Of a stretch of DNA of 11,692 nt, positions 5,384 to 11,008 are shown piece after piece. The stretch comes from Planctomycetes bacterium RIFCSPHIGHO2_12_FULL_52_36 (GTDB lineage Bacteria; Planctomycetota; Brocadiia; Brocadiales; Bathyanammoxibiaceae). The notes beneath the pieces are model-generated. The model saw only the letters and a list, made by a program, of their open reading frames with translations, was not told where the DNA came from and did no database searches. Location of the stretch: NCBI GenBank assembly GCA_001828545.1, contig MHYW01000005.1, positions 1-11,692 of the forward strand, written 5' to 3'. The position numbers were made by a program, and so were the translations under genes. Position 1 is the first letter of the stretch, and each line of letters begins with the position of its first letter.

Positions 5384-8098
5384 TTAAACGAATTTTCTAG
5401 AGCCAACCATTATAAACCCACCGCACACAGTAAGACTCAAGGCAAGGGCCATCAGGCCATATTTAAAGCTCCGGGGGACGTACTTTAATACCACCGTATG
5501 TTCCCCTTCCCGGACGAAGACCCCGCGGATGACCCCGTCAGCCCGATACAGTCTGGCAGGCTCTCTATCCACGTACACCTCCCAGCCCGGATAGTAGAGG
5601 TCACTGAGCACCAACACACCGGGGGCGTCTGCATGGACGTCAATAACCACTTTGTTAGGCTTATACCGCCTGATTATGGCCGTAGAGTCGAGGCCCTCCT
5701 GTTGCGTACCATTCTCATACTCTGCTGGCAATGCATCCTCAAGGACCACCGTACGCCTGAGGTCAAAACCAAGCCCCCGCGACAGGGCCTGAGCCTCTTC
5801 GTACGAATCGGCATACCTGACCCCGTGCACAACAAAGGCACGAGGAAACACCTCTGGGTTCTCGTATATATTCACCTCGTCGTGGTAGATTAAGGGAAAG
5901 ATTGCCTTACTTTTGTCCCTCAGGTCATGGGTATTAAAGGTGGTGCGCTTGGGGAGTATTATGTATTTGAGCCCCAACAGCGAATAAAACGGGAGATTCA
6001 CCCTAATCTCCCTTTCAACCCTGTGGGCATTATCTAATGCCCTTTTGACCTCATCTGAAACCAGTCCCGGCGATACCTCAGGGAAACTCATCGTAGGGTA
6101 CTGTCCCCCAACCCCCAGAAACCAGCTTGAGGCCGCCGTCTTCCCTGGCTTTGCAGTAAAAAGGGACTTCTCCGCATAATCACAAAACCACTGGGGGATC
6201 ACAGTGAAGGCATAATGGACGTCCTGTACACCCAGGGCAGAGGCAAAATTTGCCATGAGGATGCCATCCTCCCCTATTACACGGTAATTCCCCCCCAGTT
6301 TCTTTAGATACCCCACGTATGGAGCCTCCGTAAAGGGGTCATGCCTGTCCGGAAAACCGTTGGGGGCATAAGCGTCAATTACAAGGTAGGATAGAATAAA
6401 CACAAAACTGCCCAGCACCGCAAGCCGTCTCCTCTCCAGGGCAACGAAGACTATTACCAGGAGGCCCATCACTACGGGTATCCACAACTGGTTCATGGTG
6501 TAGTAGTTATATCCTCTAGGTATTACATACCAAAGTTCCACAAAGGCAAGGGGAATAAAGGCTGCCAGCCCCTTATGGTTCCTGGAGTACCTCCACACAA
6601 GGAGCGTCGCAAAGACGACCACTATTGAGGCCAGCACACAACCCCCAAATACGCTTGGCGCAAAGAAACTATCGTGGGGACCCTCTTTTTTTGTTATATC
6701 CAGTAACTCTTTTCTTATCGCAATAAGGATGCCTACGGTCAGGCCAAAAAAGAGCACCTTTTTCCACAGCGAGCCCAACAACCGCCGGGAGACCTCCTGC
6801 AACCCGGTGCTGGAGTTCTGAGAACTCCTGTTCAAGACCTCAAGCCCAATGGCCGCCGCAACGGCAAAACTAAAGGTCCAGACACAACCGCCCCATCGCT
6901 GGGAAAAGGAGGCATTGAAAATGGGCAGATGCCCCAGCCAGATAAAGGGGGGAATCCCAAAATTCTTAAGGAGCACTGCCACCGCAAACCCTGCAAAGAA
7001 AATTAACTCCCGGCGGAAGCTCCTTTCCTTTGAAACAAAGACCAGTATAAGCCCTAAGACAGTCAGATAAATCGGGAGAACCCCGGTGTAGCCACCCAGA
7101 TAGTCCCAACACCCGTTTTGAGGACATATCCGAGTCCAGGAAGGCAATATGAAAATGGTAGGAAACAAAATGGACAGCTTATACGACCAGGCCTGGTTCG
7201 TCCCCACAGTCCCCATCCAGCCCTCCAAATGGAGGGTCTGTGAGCACAAAGCCATGTCCAGAAATGGCCACCACAGTATGGCAGAAATCCCCATGCCCAG
7301 GAGAAACGGGACAGTAAGGAGTAATATCAGGGTCTTCATATTGATACCTGCCGCAATGCCTTTTACCAGGATATAACAAAAACCGAGGAGCAGTATCCAG
7401 GGAGTTGCCTCTGGTTGGGTTGAGAGGACTACTCCAAAGGCCCCAGCAGAGAAGGCTATCTCCTTGTAGAGCTGCCTCTGCATCAACCGTTCCAGGGAGA
7501 GAAGCAATATTGGGACCGTTATTGCCGTATCGGCAATGTCCTCCCTGTTTATGTGCCATACAAAAGCACCTGAAAACATGTAGAATATGCCGCCAAGAAG
7601 GGAGGCCATACAAGAGAGCCCTAACTGACGAAGGAAAAGGAAGGTAAAAAATCCAGCTATCCACAACCGGCCGAGGAGGAAGTAATCCCACGTCCAGACA
7701 GGGGAGACGTCTTCAAGGACGCGATACGGGAAGAACGCCTCCTGTGTAATCTGGGCCGCAAGGGGCATCCCTATGCCTTGATAAGGGTTCCATAACGGTA
7801 TCTCCCCCTTCCGATACATGTCCCCCACCGCCTTGTTTAAGGGCCATGCAGTAAAGGCATGCGTATGGTCTATGTTAAAGGTATTAAGGGGCTTCCTACC
7901 CTCATACCCTACTGGGCCGTCGTTCAAGACGCCATAGGGATAATAGAGAGAGGCATGAAGACTCCTGCCTGAAAAGACTACAGGGGCATAGGCCACGCAG
8001 ATTAGGAGGAGATACAACAGTGCGGCAGAGGGCTTTTCGTACCCTTTAACCGGCCAGACTTCTTCAGAGTCAGAATATTTTCCCTTGTCTCTAAGCAC
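5384..8098 (-). CDS. YfhO-like multi-pass membrane protein, probable GT-C-type glycosyltransferase
   Basis: This 904-residue protein has a short cytoplasmic N-terminus, a first membrane helix near 25-44, a large outer loop, and then about fourteen more hydrophobic segments, with the last at about 880-898. The first loop holds FNIDHTHAF (D77) and PLWNPYQGIGMPLAAQ (101-116), the pattern of the YfhO family (PF09586), where an acidic residue in this loop is proposed to be catalytic as in GT-C enzymes. Near the C-terminus LYYPGWEVYVD (834-844), followed by GEHTVVLKY, is the beta-rich domain seen at the end of YfhO proteins. Family members such as B. subtilis YfhO take part in glycosylating cell-envelope polymers. 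Start is GTG at 8098; no convincing ribosome site precedes it, so a later start is possible. It is first in an operon with the TPR gene. Acceptor and donor are unknown. Confidence 0.8.
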   Translation of the reverse strand: MLRDKGKYSDSEEVWPVKGYEKPSAALLYLLLICVAYAPVVFSGRSLHASLYYPYGVLNDGPVGYEGRKPLNTFNIDHTHAFTAWPLNKAVGDMYRKGEIPLWNPYQGIGMPLAAQITQEAFFPYRVLEDVSPVWTWDYFLLGRLWIAGFFTFLFLRQLGLSCMASLLGGIFYMFSGAFVWHINREDIADTAITVPILLLSLERLMQRQLYKEIAFSAGAFGVVLSTQPEATPWILLLGFCYILVKGIAAGINMKTLILLLTVPFLLGMGISAILWWPFLDMALCSQTLHLEGWMGTVGTNQAWSYKLSILFPTIFILPSWTRICPQNGCWDYLGGYTGVLPIYLTVLGLILVFVSKERSFRRELIFFAGFAVAVLLKNFGIPPFIWLGHLPIFNASFSQRWGGCVWTFSFAVAAAIGLEVLNRSSQNSSTGLQEVSRRLLGSLWKKVLFFGLTVGILIAIRKELLDITKKEGPHDSFFAPSVFGGCVLASIVVVFATLLVWRYSRNHKGLAAFIPLAFVELWYVIPRGYNYYTMNQLWIPVVMGLLVIVFVALERRRLAVLGSFVFILSYLVIDAYAPNGFPDRHDPFTEAPYVGYLKKLGGNYRVIGEDGILMANFASALGVQDVHYAFTVIPQWFCDYAEKSLFTAKPGKTAASSWFLGVGGQYPTMSFPEVSPGLVSDEVKRALDNAHRVEREIRVNLPFYSLLGLKYIILPKRTTFNTHDLRDKSKAIFPLIYHDEVNIYENPEVFPRAFVVHGVRYADSYEEAQALSRGLGFDLRRTVVLEDALPAEYENGTQQEGLDSTAIIRRYKPNKVVIDVHADAPGVLVLSDLYYPGWEVYVDREPARLYRADGVIRGVFVREGEHTVVLKYVPRSFKYGLMALALSLTVCGGFIMVGSRKFV

Positions 8099-8225
8099 GT
8101 GTCAGCGGCTTGCCAGAAGTATGTATAAATGTGATATCATAAGACACAACTGACCTATCCCCTACGTATTATGTAGAACGCCCGAGGGGGGCGAAAATTC
8201 AGCCTACATCCCTCTTTGCAAGTGG

Positions 8226-8269
8226 TTATTGAGGTAACCCCCGAGGGTGTTATCCCCTCATGGCAATAA
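8226..8269. repeat. Imperfect hairpin
   Basis: TTATTG (8226-8231) pairs with CAATAA (8264-8269), TAAC (8235-8238) with GTTA (8249-8252), and CCC with GGG inside, separated by bulges. The paired blocks stack in order, so the RNA of either strand could fold. No T-run follows, so it is not an obvious intrinsic terminator. Confidence 0.45.
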
Positions 8270-8342
8270 ATCCAAAAAGCTTAATTGTAATTCTAAACCC
8301 AAAATCTTCAATAATGTTTTTCAGAAAAAATGTCTAGCCTGG

Positions 8343-8418
8343 TAGGGTGGGCTGTGCCCACCCTACACCCTTGTCGTTACTTTTGCACCTTTAATTGGTG
8401 GGCATAGCCCACCCTACA
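8343..8418. repeat. Two hairpin repeats of the TAGGGTGGGC / GCCCACCCTA type
   Basis: The first unit (8343-8365) is a perfect 10-base inverted repeat, tagggtgggc-tgt-gcccaccCTA. The second (8397-8413) is ggtgggc-ata-gcccacc and, like the first, continues into ctaca (to 8418). Short hairpins of this sequence type are scattered between genes in many bacterial genomes and resemble REP-like or MITE elements. They follow the XRE/S24 gene end and may also stop or stabilise its transcript, although no T-run is present. Confidence 0.75.
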
Positions 8419-8421
8419 TTT

Positions 8422-9174
8422 CTAAAATCTCACCCAGGCCCCCTCTGCCCTGCCTATAATGGGGTTTTCCGCTGGGGGGAGACACAGTATGGGATGGCCT
8501 TCCTGTTGGGGCACAAAGACCAGATAGGGTTCACTGGCCTTTAACCACCTGAAACATATATTATCAGGAGCAGCCCCACCACCTCCCGTCCCCTTCACCC
8601 GGACGCCGCAAATCCTCCCCACCAGGAGGGCGGGGTCCCTCACGCCAATATTTAACGCAACCACCGAACCCTCCTTTAGAAGGGGTTCCATTTCAGACCC
8701 CCTGACCTGCATGCAAACGGTCTCGTCTGGCTGGCTTAGCCAGTCCCTGTAGAACAGGCAATATTCTTCAGCTTTTATCTCTTTAATGTAAGACTCTCTG
8801 TTGTAGACACTTAAGACTTGTGTCTCGGATAATAAGGGCAGGGCCACCTTCTTATCTTCTTTTAATTGTGAAGGCACTCCTGTGTAAGGCCGATAGGTCG
8901 GGGTAGATTCCTTGACAAAACCCTCCAGGGTTATCTTGGAAGAGTCGCCGACCCCGGTAATCAACCATTCCGTAGATACGTTAAATACAGAGCGTATCTG
9001 CGATAGCAGGGCGAGGGATGGCTTCGTCCTACCCCTAACAATGTCACTTATATACTTATCTGAGAACCCTATCCTTTCTGCAAACTCTTTTTGAGTAATA
9101 CCTTGAGACACTATGGCTATTTTTAGCCTTTCACCTATCGCCTGTTTATCCATCGGAAAAATTTTACTTGACAT
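8422..9174 (-). CDS. XRE-family repressor with a peptidase S24 (LexA/CI-like) C-terminal domain
   Basis: The 250-residue product has an N-terminal lambda-repressor-type helix-turn-helix at about residues 12-72 (GERLKIAIVSQGITQKEFAE, then IGFSDKYISDIVRGRTKPS, ending STEWLITG). A linker and an S24-like domain follow at about 110-250. The expected nucleophile is S160 in RGSEMEPLLKEG. The partner Lys normally found in a vKrl-type strand is not obvious, since the matching strand reads ICFRWLK, and no Ala-Gly cleavage site stands out. It may therefore dimerise without cutting itself. Start may be ATG 9174 or ATG 9153 (M8); neither has a clear ribosome site. It is divergent from a small gene whose promoter overlaps its first codon, so self-regulation and control of that gene are likely. 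Confidence 0.85.
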   Translation of the reverse strand: MSSKIFPMDKQAIGERLKIAIVSQGITQKEFAERIGFSDKYISDIVRGRTKPSLALLSQIRSVFNVSTEWLITGVGDSSKITLEGFVKESTPTYRPYTGVPSQLKEDKKVALPLLSETQVLSVYNRESYIKEIKAEEYCLFYRDWLSQPDETVCMQVRGSEMEPLLKEGSVVALNIGVRDPALLVGRICGVRVKGTGGGGAAPDNICFRWLKASEPYLVFVPQQEGHPILCLPPAENPIIGRAEGAWVRF

Positions 9175-9195
9175 AATCTGTAAAATACGTATAAT
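9168..9195 (+). promoter_or_regulatory. Perfect-consensus sigma70 promoter for the small gene at 9243
   Basis: TTGACA (9168-9173) and TATAAT (9190-9195), both exact consensus, are separated by 16 bases. Transcription would start near 9202, leaving about 40 bases of leader before the ATG at 9243. The -35 lies over the first codon of the divergent repressor gene and the -10 overlaps a 19-bp inverted repeat. A promoter this strong is normally held down by a repressor. Confidence 0.8.
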
Positions 9196-9210
9196 TAGTA
9201 TAACTTATTA
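9192..9210. promoter_or_regulatory. Candidate operator of the XRE/S24 repressor
   Basis: TAATTAGTATAACTTATTA is a 19-bp inverted repeat, TAATnAGT-nnn-ACTnATTA, with seven matched positions per arm. It overlaps the end of the TATAAT box and the predicted transcription start of the small gene, and sits just upstream of the repressor gene. An eight-base palindrome, ATACGTAT (9185-9192), adjoins it and could be a second site. Binding here would block the promoter. The assignment to this repressor is by position. Confidence 0.6.
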
Positions 9211-9242
9211 TTGTGCTTCGGGTATCCTCAAGGAGATTTGGG

Positions 9243-9395
9243 ATGGAACTCACAGAGCGAGAGCTGGCCCAGATAGAGGCCCTGCGGGAGGTATTGAGGG
9301 CAAGGATAGTAGACACAATGGTGCTGAAGAACCAGCTCATCCAGATCCTAGAATGCCTCACAGGGCTAGTAGAGCAGAGAAAAGGGAATGCCTAG
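9243..9395 (+). CDS. Small helical protein of 50 residues, function unknown
   Basis: From ATG 9243 the gene encodes MELTERELAQIEALREVLRA followed by 30 more residues ending VEQRKGNA. AAGGAG seven bases before this ATG is an ideal ribosome site, so the longer reading from a TTG at 9213 is rejected. The protein is rich in Leu, Glu, Arg and Gln, with regularly spaced hydrophobic residues and no membrane segment, so a short coiled coil or helical hairpin is expected. It has one Cys and no recognisable domain. A perfect promoter and candidate operator precede it and an XRE/S24 repressor is divergent, so it is likely repressed until a signal relieves control. It might be an anti-repressor, a small regulator or a toxin; I cannot choose. 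Its stop lies three bases from the parB stop. Confidence 0.7.
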   Translation: MELTERELAQIEALREVLRARIVDTMVLKNQLIQILECLTGLVEQRKGNA

Positions 9396-9420
9396 GAACT
9401 ATGCACTCGTAGTCCCTAGG
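9391..9420. repeat. Inverted repeat across the convergent ends of the small gene and parB
   Basis: CCTAGGAACTA (9391-9401) pairs with TAGTCCCTAGG (9410-9420) with one mismatch, closing an eight-base loop. The left arm contains both the TAG of the small gene (9393-9395) and the stop of parB (9399-9401). It may act as a bidirectional transcript end, although no T-run follows on either strand. Confidence 0.55.
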
Positions 9421-10295
9421 AGCCCCACCAGGCGTTCAAATTGACCGTTGCCCTGGAAGTAGAGGATAATCTTTCCTCTGCCATTAGACTGCCTTATCTG
9501 CACCTTAAGCCCTAATGCCCTACGCAGGCGGTCTTCCAGGGAGCGCATATGGTGAGTACCCTTTGGGTCTACCGCCTCTTCGGCCGGTGCCGACGCCGCC
9601 CCATTATTAGGTTTGGGGTTCTTGGCCCCTGAGGCGATGGCCTCCACCTCTCTTACTGTCAGCCCCTCTTCTATTATCCTCTGGCATAATTTCCTCTGGA
9701 GGGTCTCATTCCCGAGGGATATTAGTGCCCGGGCGTGGCCAGGGGAGATTGTTCCACGTGAAACAAGCTCTTGCACCTCTATTGGGAGTTCAAGGAGCCT
9801 GAGGAAATTGGCTACGGTAGAGCGGTCTATCCCTGTGTACCTCCCTACCTCCTCCTGGGTAAGCCCAAAGACCTCTATAAGCTCCCAAAAGGCCCTTGCC
9901 TTCTCTATGGGGTTCAGGTCTTCCCTCTGCAGGTTTTCTACCAGGGCCACACTCAAGGACTGCTTGTTACCCATATCCTTAATAATGACCGGGATGCTAT
10001 TAAGACCTAACTCCCTGGCTGCCCGCCACCTCCGCTCGCCTGCTACCAGTTGGTAGCCTCCGTCCTTTCCCGGCCTTACAAGTATAGGCTGTAGTAGGCC
10101 ATGCTCCCTAATGGATTCCGTGAGGGACTTTATTGTCTGCGGGTCAAAATTCTTCCTGGGTTGGTGTGGATTGGGTTGTACTAGGTTGGGGTCTACGTGT
10201 AATACTCTACTACTGCTACTACCTGGCATCTCCTCAACTGCGATATTACCTAAGATGGTCTCAAGCCCCCGGGCCAGCTTCCCCCTGTCTAACAT
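9399..10295 (-). CDS. parB: ParB/Spo0J-family chromosome partitioning protein
   Basis: ParB is a CTP-dependent clamp that loads at parS sites and spreads on DNA near the origin, working with the ATPase ParA. The 298-residue product has the N-terminal ParA-contact motif LARGLETIL (7-15), the box QPNPHQPRKNF (40-50), the nucleotide-binding motifs GERRWRAA (86-93) and ENLQREDLNPIE (120-131), and a helix-turn-helix at about 145-171 (LTQEEVGRYTGIDRSTVANF). After a low-complexity linker (225-248) the C-terminal dimerisation domain covers about 250-298. Start ATG 10295 has GGAGGT eight bases upstream. A parS site lies within the gene. parA, usually just upstream, is absent here; a repeat-filled leader takes its place. 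Identification is secure. Confidence 0.95.
   Translation of the reverse strand: MLDRGKLARGLETILGNIAVEEMPGSSSSRVLHVDPNLVQPNPHQPRKNFDPQTIKSLTESIREHGLLQPILVRPGKDGGYQLVAGERRWRAARELGLNSIPVIIKDMGNKQSLSVALVENLQREDLNPIEKARAFWELIEVFGLTQEEVGRYTGIDRSTVANFLRLLELPIEVQELVSRGTISPGHARALISLGNETLQRKLCQRIIEEGLTVREVEAIASGAKNPKPNNGAASAPAEEAVDPKGTHHMRSLEDRLRRALGLKVQIRQSNGRGKIILYFQGNGQFERLVGLLGTTSA
9750..9765. other. parS: parS centromere site inside parB
   Basis: TGTTCCACGTGAAACA fits the bacterial parS consensus TGTTNCACGTGAAACA at every defined position, and is palindromic except for one base pair. It falls in codons 177-182 of parB, as in B. subtilis, where a parS lies inside spo0J. Such sites cluster around the replication origin, so this part of the chromosome is probably origin-proximal. 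Confidence 0.9.
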
Positions 10296-10352
10296 GATGC
10301 CTTACCTCCGTCTTCTTACTACCACCTCTCTGACGCAAGGGGGGGTATACAG

Positions 10353-10446
10353 CAGTCAGCTATCAGGGGACAGTAATCAGCAGACTGAAAGCTGATACCT
10401 GACTGCTGATTGCTGATGGCTGATCCCTGACTCCTGTTCCCTGAAC
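10353..10446. repeat. Heptamer repeat array in inverted halves
   Basis: From 10391 to 10446 the sequence is eight consecutive 7-base units: gctgata, cctgact, gctgatt, gctgatg, gctgatc, cctgact, cctgttc, cctgaac. To the left (10353-10383) lie similar units on the opposite strand (CTGATTA, CTGTCCC, CTGATAG, CTGACTG). The left arm and 10403-10433 pair over about 23 of 31 positions, so the array can fold into a long imperfect hairpin. It sits in the leader of parB. Degenerate heptamer arrays are known between genes in several bacterial groups. Confidence 0.75.
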
Positions 10447-10489
10447 CACTCACGCCAAAGCGGTGCTACTGCCTTCCCCTCAGCACGGG

Positions 10490-10517
10490 ATTTTAACACT
10501 TTGTAGTGCGTTGTCAA
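10490..10517 (-). promoter_or_regulatory. Probable promoter of parB
   Basis: On the minus strand TTGACA (10517-10512) and TAAAAT (10495-10490) are separated by 16 bases: an exact -35 and a five-of-six -10. Transcription from here would start near 10483 and give a leader of about 190 bases that contains the whole heptamer array before the parB start. Confidence 0.6.
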
Positions 10518-10575
10518 AGGAAAATTTCCGCACAGAGACACTAATACTATATGTGTCAATTATTTAGGTTAAACA

Positions 10576-10589
10576 TACAATATATTGTA
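10576..10589. promoter_or_regulatory. 14-bp perfect palindrome upstream of the reductase gene
   Basis: TACAATATATTGTA is a perfect palindrome. It lies about 12 bases upstream of the -35 region assigned to the reductase gene and about 60 bases upstream of the divergent parB promoter, a suitable place for an activator or repressor dimer. Its AT-rich content means chance cannot be excluded. Confidence 0.4.
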
Positions 10590-10601
10590 CAAATTTTTTC
10601 C

Positions 10602-10629
10602 TTGCATTCAAAATAGTGATAAGTATAAT
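10602..10629 (+). promoter_or_regulatory. Probable promoter of the ferredoxin:thioredoxin reductase gene
   Basis: TATAAT (10624-10629) is an exact -10, with TTGCAT (10602-10607) 16 bases upstream as a weak -35. The start of transcription would be at about 10636-10637, right at the ATG at 10637. No ribosome binding site precedes that ATG, so the message may be leaderless. Confidence 0.55.
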
Positions 10630-10636
10630 TTTTTGT

Positions 10637-10984
10637 ATGGAGCCAAAAAAGGCGGTATCCTCACCAGGCGGAACTGGTGACAAGAAAGAAGACCGTCTGG
10701 ACAGGGTGCAACAGGGCGTCCGCCAGAGACTTGAGAAGTGGCTGAAGAACACCCCCTATCGGTTCAATCCAGATACCTCCACCGTAGATACCATCATAAA
10801 GGGCCTTGCCCTAAGAAAGTTGAAGTATGGGGAGGAATACTGCCCTTGTCGTGTGGTAAATAATGAAGATAAGGGGAAAAATAAGGGTATTATCTGCCCC
10901 TGCATCTACCATGAGGAAGAGATAGCCCAGGGCGGTATATGTTTCTGCGGGCTATTTGTGGGTACAAACTACAAACCGGAGTAG
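10637..10984 (+). CDS. Ferredoxin:thioredoxin reductase, catalytic subunit
   Basis: This enzyme takes electrons from ferredoxin through a 4Fe-4S cluster and reduces a thioredoxin disulfide. Counted from ATG 10637 the protein has 115 residues, with the six signature cysteines as CPC (69-71), CPC (87-89) and CFC (102-104), followed by GLFVGTNY. The plant and cyanobacterial pattern is CPC-x16-CPC-x8-CHC; here the gaps are 15 and 12, and the His of CHC is Phe. Longer second gaps fit FTR-like proteins of anaerobic bacteria and archaea that work without the variable subunit. The N-terminal 60 residues form the usual helical part (GVRQRLEKWLKNTPYRFNPD). A GTG at 10616 would add seven residues, but the -10 box lies inside that extension, so ATG 10637 is preferred. 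It converges on trpC at a shared palindrome. Confidence 0.85.
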   Translation: MEPKKAVSSPGGTGDKKEDRLDRVQQGVRQRLEKWLKNTPYRFNPDTSTVDTIIKGLALRKLKYGEEYCPCRVVNNEDKGKNKGIICPCIYHEEEIAQGGICFCGLFVGTNYKPE

Positions 10985-11008
10985 GGGCGTATTGCAATAC
11001 GCCCCTAC
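10981..11008. repeat. Perfect 28-bp palindrome between convergent genes
   Basis: GTAGGGGCGTATTG followed immediately by its exact reverse complement makes a 28-bp palindrome. The TAG at 10982-10984 ends the reductase gene and the symmetrical TAG on the other strand (11007-11005) ends trpC. A T-rich stretch (tattgttttt) follows on the + strand about ten bases later, so it may also serve as a terminator for the reductase. The sequence type, GTAGGGGCG...CGCCCCTAC, recurs between genes in many bacteria and looks like a mobile or REP-like element. Confidence 0.85.

Larger units (their letters stand above)
8099..8421. other. Non-coding gap with several inverted repeats
   Basis: No gene is seen in these 323 bases between two minus-strand genes. 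The left part, upstream of the YfhO-like gene, should hold its promoter, but only a weak candidate (TTGTGT, 16 bases, TATACA on the minus strand around 8123-8150) is visible. The stretch contains a GC hairpin (cgccc-gaggg-gggcg, 8179-8193), a larger imperfect hairpin (8226-8269) and two copies of a GGTGGGC/GCCCACC hairpin repeat (8343-8418). Confidence 0.6.

Noticed and set aside
7179..7691. 170-residue open frame on the minus strand
   Set aside because: It lies wholly inside the YfhO-like gene in another frame and has a composition typical of a shadow frame.
9213..9242. Longer start (TTG 9213) for the small gene
   Set aside because: AAGGAG is placed seven bases before ATG 9243 and would lie inside the coding region if TTG were used.
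9113..9412. 99-residue + strand frame spanning the repressor start and the small gene
   Set aside because: It crosses the promoter and operator region and uses a different frame from the small gene with the ideal ribosome site.
10391..10446. Heptamer array considered as a CRISPR
   Set aside because: The units are 7 bases, contiguous and degenerate, without spacers.
10377..10559. 60-residue minus-strand frame upstream of parB
   Set aside because: Most of it is the heptamer array and promoter region, and it has no ribosome site or domain.
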